Assembly (NCBI GenBank): GCA_961205875.1
Contig: OY540809.1
Coordinates: forward strand, 11,916,267-11,980,266
Origin: Sialis fuliginosa
Taxonomy: Eukaryota; Arthropoda; Insecta; Megaloptera; Sialidae
Length of the DNA: 64,000 bases
Reading direction: 5' to 3'
Under the pieces are notes generated by a model. The model was not told the DNA's origin and ran no database searches. It was given only the letters and a program-made list of their open reading frames with translations. The translations under genes and the position numbers were made by a program. Of this stretch, positions 55,740 to 64,000 are shown piece after piece. The number at the start of each line of letters is the position of its first letter. The stretch's first letter is position 1.

Positions 55740-58700
55740 ATGGCAAATTCAAACGATTTTATTCTTCAAGGACCACCGCTTCCTTTTACTTTAAGTGAGA
55801 GCTTAGGGAATATTTTAATTAGACGCCTAAAAGAAGCTAATACCAAAATATATCAGGTAATTTTTTATAATATTTAAAAAAATGTAGTTATAACTTTTAT
55901 TACTTTGAATAAAATACTTAAGCATGTAAGAATTAATTTTTATTCTTTTTTTTTTGTTCAAAAAATAAATATTTATGTAATGCTGTGTTATATTTCAGAC
56001 ATTGTCACCCAGTGATGAGAGTGATACTTTCAGAGATGTTCTAGAGCGCAGCATCAGCGTGGCTATAGAAATGCAACGTAGAGGTATTGGTGAAGGGGAC
56101 ATTGTATCTGTATGTACTTATAACCATCTAGACACTTGTATACCTCTATTAGCGTCTTTGTACATAGGGGCTGTCATATCACCAATTCACCCTACTCTTG
56201 TTTTATGTAAGTATAACTCATTTTTTTAAGTTAAAATAAAAATTTATGAAATCTAAACTTATTTTGTGTAATTTTTTTTTCTATGCAAATAAAAATATTT
56301 TTATTTTCTTATGACTAAATATGTATAAAATAAATAGAATAGATTTTTTCTTATACCAAATTTCAATGAAAATAGACACTAGATGTTGTTACTCAGAAAC
56401 TCAGAAGGGTAAAATTTTACATTTTGAATTTTTTTCGTCCAGGAAGAAAACTTTTTTTTTAAAACATCTTACAACCGGAATTCGAATATTTACTCTTATA
56501 ATTTTGTTTTTAAAGGGATGAACTTCAAATTTTTTTTAATAATATTAGATCATTTTAGTCATTATCACTTATATCCCATTAAGTTTTCCTGTCTTTTATC
56601 AGTTAGCCAGAGAGATTTTTGTATATACTTAGAAACACGCACACTGTATATTCAGAATTAAATATCTATTTATTGCAATAGATGAATCGATATCTACGTA
56701 CTGGCGATTACAAATTTCATATACATATGATAATAAAATTTTATTTTTCTAGCTGAATTCAAACATTTCTTCAGTTTATCAAAACCGAAGTTAATATTTT
56801 GTGAGTCAAATTCTTCTAATATTCTCAACACGGCATTTACGGAATTGAATCAAGAAGTAGAAATCGTTGAATTTTTTGGAAATGGAGAAAGCGATTTCAC
56901 CCCATTTTCTGATTTTCTGGAACACACAGATTCAGAATCTGTAAACAACTTTGTACCACTAAATTTTAATAACCCATATGAACATCTAGCTGTTATATTG
57001 TGTTCAAGTGGAACCACAGGTACCCCTAAAATGATTGAAATAAGTCACGGAGGCCTAATACATGCAATACACCAAATTGGGTAAGTAAACATAAAGAATT
57101 CAACGTATCCTAACTCCTAACATTTATTATTATTTTCTTTTTTAGTGATCCTCCTATGGATGGACTTTGTTTTTTGAATTTGTCATATATAATTTGGATT
57201 TCTGATATAAAAATGATATTATTTGGAATAATTAAACACGTTCAAAGAATAGTTATTAATGACTTTCATTCAGACTTAATAATGGAAACTTTGGAAAAAT
57301 ATAAGGTAATTTTTTTATATTAAAATAACAACAATCCAAAACTTTTGCCAATAAGGCAAAATTTATATTTTTAACTTAACTTCAAAAAAGTAGGAGGTTC
57401 TTAATTCGACAATATTTTTTGTATATGTTCGGGTATAACCGACAAATATTCACTGATTTTGACGATTTGTTTTATTTTAAAGAGTATACTCCTGAGGTGG
57501 TCCCATATAAATTTTATCAGAATTTGACTTCAAAAAAACCTTCAAAAGTATACACCTAATAATTGAATTTACCATTTTTGAGGTCGGTGCCAAACCAATA
57601 AAAAAAAATTTTAATCTTTTAAATTTATTATTCAATATTTTTAAGTTTTTTTTTAAAGGCGGTTTAATTTTTTTAACACGCATTATCTTACTCGTAGGTT
57701 TACTTATTTATAACTGGAGTTTCGCAATTGGTTGACATTGTGAAACATAAACATTCGAGAAAGTACGACGTATCAAAATTAGCATTGTTGTGTACATCAG
57801 GTAGCAAAGTATCTTCAGAACTTATAGCTGATGCTAAAAATATATTTCCAAGAACCATTTTGTCATCTTCCTATGGGACATCTGAAGCTGTCGCGATGGC
57901 TTTTTATGCTACAGGTGATAAACCAGAACTATCAATTGGCAAAGTTACACCTGGAACACAAGCAAAGGTATGTATTGTTTCTACGTAGTAATCAATTTTT
58001 CAAACAGAATTTTGTTCGTACAAAACGGAAATCACTTCGATATCCGTCCGTTTGTCACAGGTGATTTTTTCGGAAACTATTCGAAGTAAAACAATATAGG
58101 TATAATGTATTTTTATACATTTTTTAAATCGGGAAAAACGCTTAAAAATTACTGAACTCACCCTCATCAACAAAATGATCACTCAGAAAACTCTGAAAAA
58201 ATCATGAACATATAGAATTAGATGTAGATTGAGCCAAAATTATCAGGATTGAAAAATTTTAATGCGGTCAATTATTATAAACATTTTAATTGTTTATTTC
58301 CTTATAACTGCTGAATCGTTTGCTTTAAAGAAAAAAATTTTCAACAAAAAATATTTTTCAGGATGTAAGAAACAACTTTTGTTCTTACACGTTTTTCAAA
58401 ATTTTCAATAATTTAAGTGGGGGGCTGATGGCACGAAACACTAACTTAGCAAGTAGAGCTTACACTTGTCTTTTTTTATAATTCAGATAATGGATGTTGA
58501 AATGAACAAACCTCTTGGTCCAAATCAAAAAGGAGAATTATGTTTAAAAAGTAAAGCTATTATGTTGGGATATTACAATAATCCTAAATCAACTGCCAAA
58601 GCAATAGACAAGGATGGTTGGCTTCACACGGGTGATATGTGTTACTACGATGACAACAAATTCTTCTATTTTGATAGTCGCATCTCAGATATATTTAAAA

Positions 58701-59696
58701 GTTTAGGCTTTTATGTAAGTTTAATTAAAATATATAATCAAAATAAAAATCAAGTTTCTACCGTAAAGTATATTATAATAATACATTATATTGTTTTAGA
58801 TAAGACCACAAGAAATAGAAGATGTGTTAAAAACACATCCTGAAATATATGAAGCGGCTGTTATTGGTGAAGCACATATAGAAGAACAAGCGAGAGCCAA
58901 AGCTTTCATTATTACAAAGCCAGGTTCCCAATTAAAAGTCTCTGATGTTCATGAGTACATTAAAAGTAAGTTTTATTAAAATACACACAATACCGATATT
59001 ATTATTATCAGTGGCTTCACTAGGGGGGTGCGGACCGCACCAGGTGACACCATCACAAGGGGTGACACCCAAATGCAAAACATCACTATCTACGATTCTG
59101 TCACTCCATGAAATTATTCTTATGCATTGTTTCACCTCAGCCGGCCCAGCGCACTATGGAAAATTTATTAACAACAACATATCATAAATGTTTTTTACTA
59201 AAGTCCCTACATACATTATATTTTAATTTTATTTATTAGTTTAATGGTCAATCTTTATTCTTTACTATAATGCAGGAATTTCACATAATTTTATGTAAAA
59301 AAACTATTTTTGAAGCCTTACTGTTCATTATTTTTGTGGATTTTCAATTCAAACCTGTTCGCTTCATCACTTTAAAAGTTAATTTTCTATAAAACTTTGT
59401 AGGAATATGTATGGCACTGGCGGACTCGGGTGAGGTCTATGGGGGTGTCGTGAGGGTGGTGACAACATGAGTTACCGCACTGGGTGACACCAACCCTAGT
59501 GACGCCACTGATTATTATTATCTGTACATATAATTTAGTTACAGAATTAAATATATATAAACATATTATTTCAGAACACATGAGTCCTAAACATGAACTA
59601 AGAGGAGGTGTTGTATTTGTTGATGATCTTCCACTTACTTCTACGGGAAAAATAAACAAAAAACAGCTTTTAAAATTAAACGCCAAAACAGTATAA
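55740..59696 (+). CDS. Gene 5: acyl-CoA synthetase-like enzyme (subfamily B)
   Basis: Exons 55740-55856, 55999-56206, 56753-57080, 57146-57305, 57698-57967, 58487-58714, 58800-58965 and 59575-59696 give 532 aa with GT-AG introns. P-loop SSGTTGTPK (193-201) is followed by Met202; A5 YGTSE (330-334); TGD (409-411) and Arg426 kept; the hinge Lys is Ser428; Lys432 and Gly435 kept; A10 STGKI with Lys518 kept. The C-terminus AKTV has no peroxisomal signal. ATP binding is plausible; the altered hinge may weaken one of the two half reactions. The region after the P-loop reads LSYIIWISD in place of the usual His motif. It is paired with gene 6, nearly identical over the shared part. Intron 7 carries a hAT-type MITE. 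Confidence 0.92.
59009..59510. mobile_element. hAT-type MITE with perfect 8-bp TSD, gene 5 intron 7
   Basis: Ends CAGTGGCTTCACTAGGG and (reverse complement) CAGTGGCGTCACTAGGG, flanked by attattat at 59001-59008 and 59511-59518. The low-complexity duplication could arise by chance, but together with the CAG ends it supports a hAT-type insertion. Both ends carry GGTGACACC words. It starts 43 nt after the donor site of exon 7. Confidence 0.82.
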
Positions 59697-59846
59697 ATTA
59701 GTTATAAACATTATACATAAATATATAAAATTAAAATATGTACAAAAATTACAAATCTATTATATTTTATATTATATTGTGATACTATAGAGTTATGAAT
59801 GTTATTATTATGATAAATACTATATTATGTTAAAATTAAAATGTCA

Positions 59847-59852
59847 AATAAA
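59847..59852 (+). terminator. Candidate polyadenylation signal of gene 5
   Basis: AATAAA about 150 nt after the stop, at a distance like that in gene 4. Confidence 0.4.
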
Positions 59853-61508
59853 TATTTAAAATAAGTACTTAATTAATTCATTTATGAACTTACATATTTA
59901 GTATTTAAAAAAAAACTATTTCTTCGTATCATCACACGGTGATGAAAATCACCAAAAGCTGACCAAAATTATTGGATGCCGATTTTGATATCAAGTCATT
60001 TTTAATTCAAAATTTCAAAAATGAATTAAACTATAGCAGGTACGTTTTATGGAAAATTAATAATTTATAATTTATAAATCTAAGACCCTAGAAAGAGTTT
60101 AGGTTATACAATAATTCAATTAGGACAGACCCGACTTAAGGAAAATTCACAATTAATATTTTACAATAAAAATATATAGTTTTGTAATAAAATTTACCAT
60201 GGCGCTCGTATGTTATTTTAACCGACTTCTAGTTCTACCGGAACTACTGAATTCAAAATAGGAGGAGGTTTTCAGTTCGACAATATATATTTTTATGTAT
60301 GTTCGTGTATAACAACGACAAATATGCACCGAACTAAATCACACAAAAACAGTACACATATTTAAATTCAAATGGATTCGTAAAATTATTATATCTAGTA
60401 AACTAAAAATTAGATTAACCCTATCTTTTATGTTTGGAAACACAATTAAATACATTACAATCAATTTCAACACTTTTTGGTCATATATAACTTTATACCT
60501 TTCAAAATGACAAAAGGAACTCAAAATTTTGCTTTTTTTAAATAAAAATTTTCTTGAGTGCCATTTTGAAAGGTAAAAAAAATTTTTTCTTAAAATGGTA
60601 ATAAAAAAGGTTGTATATAATTCAATTTTCTGTCTAAATTGTCAAAGATTGGGTTGATCGGACTTTCCGTTCATTAGAGATTCTTCTCTAAATAGTTTTC
60701 ACTATCTACTTAAAATATCGGTATGGAGAACCATACATGACTTCCATGTTCTTTCTATCTTTTTAAATATAATGTCAAAAACATAATACACATTCGTAGA
60801 ACAACTAATTTGACAATCTGAATTTAGTTGCATTTGTTTCCAAGGCAACATGAATTAATGTATTAATTAGTATTTAAAATTCAAATTTTAAGTGTGTTTT
60901 TCACCCCTTTAATGGCTGTTTGGGCACGTACAAATAATAAATGTCCCTTAGATTCAATTGAACTGTAAATGTATTAAATCTTATCAAAATTAGTGAGATA
61001 ATACTCGCAATGTTCACTTTTTAGACGAAAAAAGTTACAAAATTTCGAATATTTCCAAAACCCCTAATCCGATCAGCACTAGGTCTGGAGTACTCACTGA
61101 GACAAACATTTTCCCCAAAAATAATTCAGATCGGTACTTTTTTAGAGTAGTTATCGTAAACGAAAAAAAATCTACATCCTGACACACAGACACACGCACA
61201 GCCGCCATGCGGAAATTAACTTTTCTTTACGTTTTGAAGTTAGTACAATCAGAATTTGTCATTATCTCGGACACGATTTTTCGATGGTATTACAATACTT
61301 CCATTTCTTTCAGAACATGGAAGTAATAATAAATAGTCAATCATCAATCGATAAATAAATTAACGGACTATAAATTATAATCACTTAATTCTTATAAAAT
61401 ATCTCGTCCATTGTTTAAATGATCCACTAATGAACTTAGTAACCAATTTTATTCCATCGATTTTTTTTTAATTATCAGTTAATCTAATCTTTCGTTTTTG
61501 TAATTTAC
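59853..61508. other. Intergenic DNA between genes 5 and 6
   Basis: No gene supported. About 60220-60330 resembles part of gene 5 intron 4 (57385-57460; AGGAGGTTYTYARTTCGACAA-like), a dispersed repeat. 61320-61505 is paralogous to the gene 5 promoter flank. Confidence 0.5.
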
Positions 61509-61516
61509 TATATAAG
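61509..61516 (+). promoter_or_regulatory. Gene 6 TATA box
   Basis: TATATAAG 65-72 nt before the start codon, in sequence closely related to the gene 5 promoter. Confidence 0.55.
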
Positions 61517-61580
61517 TATAAGATACAAATTGTAGCTTCAAAATACCAAATATCACTTTTTGAATAAGCAGTGCACAAAT

Positions 61581-63886
61581 ATGACGAATTCAAACGATTT
61601 AATTCTTCAAGGACCACCGCTTCTTTTTACTTTGAGTGAGAGCTTAGGGAATCTTTTAATTAGACGTCTAAAAGAAGCTAATACCAAAATATGTCAGGTA
61701 ATTTTTTATAATATTTAAAAAAAATGTAGTTATAACTTTTATTACTTTGAATAAAATACTTAACAATATTTTTTGTTTGAGTACCTATATATGAATTAAT
61801 TTGTATTAATTTAATTAATATTTATGTAACGTTTTGTTATATTTCAGACATTGTCACCCAGTGATGAAAGTGATACATTCAGAGATGTCATGGAACGCAG
61901 CATCAGCGTGGCTATAGAAATGCAACGTAGAGGTATTGGTAAAGGGGACATTGTATCTGTATGTACTTATAACCATCTAGACACATGTATACCTCTATTA
62001 GCGTCTTTGTACATAGGGGCTGTCATATCACCAATTCACCCTACTCTTGTTTTATGTAAGTATAACTCATTTTTTTTAAATTAAAACAAAATTTTATGCA
62101 ATCTAAACTTATTTTGTGTATATATTACCGTCAAAGTATGTAAATTCAGGCATTCTATATTTTTCCTAGGAATTATATTCAATGCCTAACGATTTCCGAC
62201 AAAATATAAAATATTTGTTTAATAGAAATTTATTATATAATTTGCCTAGGCATTGTGTAGAATATCTAGGAATTCTATAGAATGCCAAGATAATATGAGG
62301 AAATTTATTAAATAAAAAGTAATTATAAAGAGATAGATATTATTTAATTAATTTTAAAATGTCCAGATTAATATTAGGTAAGATTTAGGGCCTTTATTGT
62401 TAAATGACAAAATCACATAAAGAATATTGGAACAATTGGTATTTATTAAAATAATTTAAATTAAATATTAGTTCAGACGCATATGACGTACCTATATGAT
62501 TTTAAATTGTTAAAATACAAAACATATATAAGTCTAACAATAAGATATTATTTAATCATTTAGTAGCAAATTACTCCAGGAGTGTATTAAGTACGATCAA
62601 TAATTTAGTATTTTCGGTACAAACCTACAGCTATCGAGAATGATCCAATATTTTTTTATTATATATTTGCACCTAAAGTATTTTATAACATAAAGTAAAG
62701 CAACATCCGTGCCTGGACCAAAATTGATCAGTTCACCCTATTTATGTTTATATTTCATACGTTGCCGGCTATCAGTTAGGTAGTTTATACAACGCCTAGG
62801 AAATGTATATAATTAAATCTATTTCATAAATTACCTGCTGATTTGAGGCATTCTATAGAGTACCTAGGAATTCTATACATTGCCGGGTTTTGTACATTTC
62901 CGGTAACATATGTATGAAATAAATATAATAGATTTTTTCATATACCGGATTTTAATGAAAATAGACACTAGACGTTGTTACTCAATAACGACAAAAACTC
63001 GGAAGGCTAAAAATTTACATATATTTTTTCGTCTGGGAAGAAAACTTCCTATTTTCAAAAGCGATCTTACAACCGGAAATCAGATATTTACTCTTATAAA
63101 TTTTTGAAAATGTTTCATCATTTTTGGAAAGGGGTTAAATTTTTTTTATAAAATAAGATAATTATAATCATTATAAGTTATATCCTATTCATTTTTTTAA
63201 TCTTTTATCAGCCAGAAAGATTTTTTTATATACTTAGCAACACGCATACTGTATACATTAATGAATTAAATATCTATTTATATTACTATATATATTATTT
63301 ATATAGGTACTCATGATAGTAAAATTTTATTTTTCTAGCTGAATTCAAACATTTCTTCAGTTTATCAAAACCAAAGTTAATATTTTGTGAGCCAAATTTA
63401 TCCAATATTCTCAACACGGCATTTACCGAATTGAATCAAGAAGTAGAAATCGTTGAATTTTTTGGAAATGGAGAAAGCGGTTTCACCCCATATTCTGATC
63501 TTCTGGAACACACAGACTCAGAATCTGTAAACAACTTTGTACCACTGAATTTTAATAACCCATATGAACATCTAGCTGTTATATTGTGTTCAAGTGGAAC
63601 CACAGGTACCCCTAAAATGATTGAAATAAGTCACGGAGGCCTAATACATGCAATGCACCAAATTGGGTAAGTAAACATAAAGAATTCAATGTATCCTAAC
63701 ATTTATTATTTTTTTTTTTTTTTTAGTGATCCTCCTATGGATGGTCTTTGTTTTTTAAATTTGTCATATATAATTTGGATTTCTGATATAAAAATGATAA
63801 TATTTGGAATAATTAAACACGTTCAAAGAATAGTTATTAATGACTTTCATTCAGACTTAATAATGGAAACTTTGGAAAAATATAAG
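61581..63886 (+). CDS. Gene 6: acyl-CoA synthetase-like enzyme (subfamily B), cut by window end
   Basis: Exons 61581-61697, 61848-62055, 63339-63666 and 63727-63886 are present; intron 4 begins at 63887 and the remaining exons should lie beyond the window. The 271 residues seen are almost the same as gene 5, including SSGTTGTPK followed by Met, and LSYIIWISD. Differences are few (for example MTNSNDL versus MANSNDF at the N-terminus). Intron 2 is about 740 bp longer than in gene 5 because of a palindromic insertion at about 62126-62906. Frame and splice sites are intact in this part. Whether the hinge substitutions are shared cannot be seen. Confidence 0.9.
62126..62906. mobile_element. TIR element in gene 6 intron 2
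   Basis: The left part TTACCGTCAAAGTATGT and right part (reverse complement TTACCGGAAATGTACAA) are imperfect inverted ends; both are followed inward by CCTAGGAATT and GGCATTCTATA-type words, which also recur at about 62240-62290. Gene 5 lacks this insertion at the same intron, so it arrived after the gene 5/6 duplication or was lost from gene 5. Confidence 0.6.
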
Positions 63887-64000
63887 GTAATTTTTTTATA
63901 TTAAAATAACAACAATTCAAAACTTTTGCCAATAAGGCAAAATTTATTTTTTTAAACGACTTCAAAAAAGGGTATAACTCCGACAAATGCACTGATTTTG

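Noticed and set aside
4999-63886. Bioluminescent luciferase function for the cluster
   Set aside because: Similarity is to the whole ANL family. The luciferase-type His motif and PTS1 are absent, and the A8 region differs, so a light reaction is not supported.
1-64000. CRISPR array, prokaryotic operon or tRNA/rRNA genes
   Set aside because: No regularly spaced repeats, no tRNA or rRNA sequence was recognised, and the genes are intron-bearing eukaryotic genes.

Overview
The window looks like an A+T-rich insect nuclear genome: GT-AG introns, long A/T-rich intergenic DNA, many short non-autonomous DNA transposons, Helitron-like repeats and a non-LTR retrotransposon. I cannot place the insect order from the sequence alone.

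The conserved coding content is one tandem cluster, all on the + strand, of six adenylate-forming enzyme genes of the acyl-CoA synthetase / 4-coumarate-CoA ligase / beetle luciferase type (ANL superfamily). Each has eight exons with the same intron positions and phases (internal exons about 208, 328, 160-163, 267-276, 228 and 166 nt). Five are complete: gene 1 (4999-8287, 538 aa), gene 2 (23079-25365, 537 aa), gene 3 (30227-33352, 537 aa), gene 4 (38024-47671, 534 aa) and gene 5 (55740-59696, 532 aa). Gene 6 (from 61581) runs off the right edge after exon 4. Genes 1-3 form subfamily A and genes 4-6 subfamily B; 2/3 and 5/6 are the youngest pairs. Reading frames and splice sites are intact, so they look functional, but none ends in a peroxisomal SKL-type signal. 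Both subfamilies depart from the usual A8 hinge/loop: subfamily A has Val where the near-universal Gly stands, and subfamily B lacks the hinge Lys. A TATATAAG box lies 65-110 nt upstream of the start codon of every gene except gene 4, with GATA-type motifs just before it in genes 1-3.

Between and inside the genes lie mobile elements. 2908-3556 is a hAT-type MITE. 8530-9469 and 26288-26890 are two copies of a second hAT-type family. 10239-12841 is a 2.6-kb foldback element with internal ~305-bp repeats. 14541-19042 is a LINE on the minus strand, flanked by an identical 153-bp target duplication. Helitron-like repeats lie at about 13279, 19734 and 39068. Transposase relics lie at 35267-35584 and 54395-54960. 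Other palindromic or TIR elements lie at 27814, 28406, 36237, 37274, 42629, 47335, 50201, 52247, 59009 and 62126. The remaining intergenic DNA shows no gene I can support.

The least expected signal is a set of hammerhead-ribozyme-like cores (CTGANGA, stem II, GAAAC, GTC). They sit in palindromic repeats in gene 3 intron 1, just upstream of gene 4, and in gene 4 intron 2, with decayed copies downstream of genes 2 and 3.
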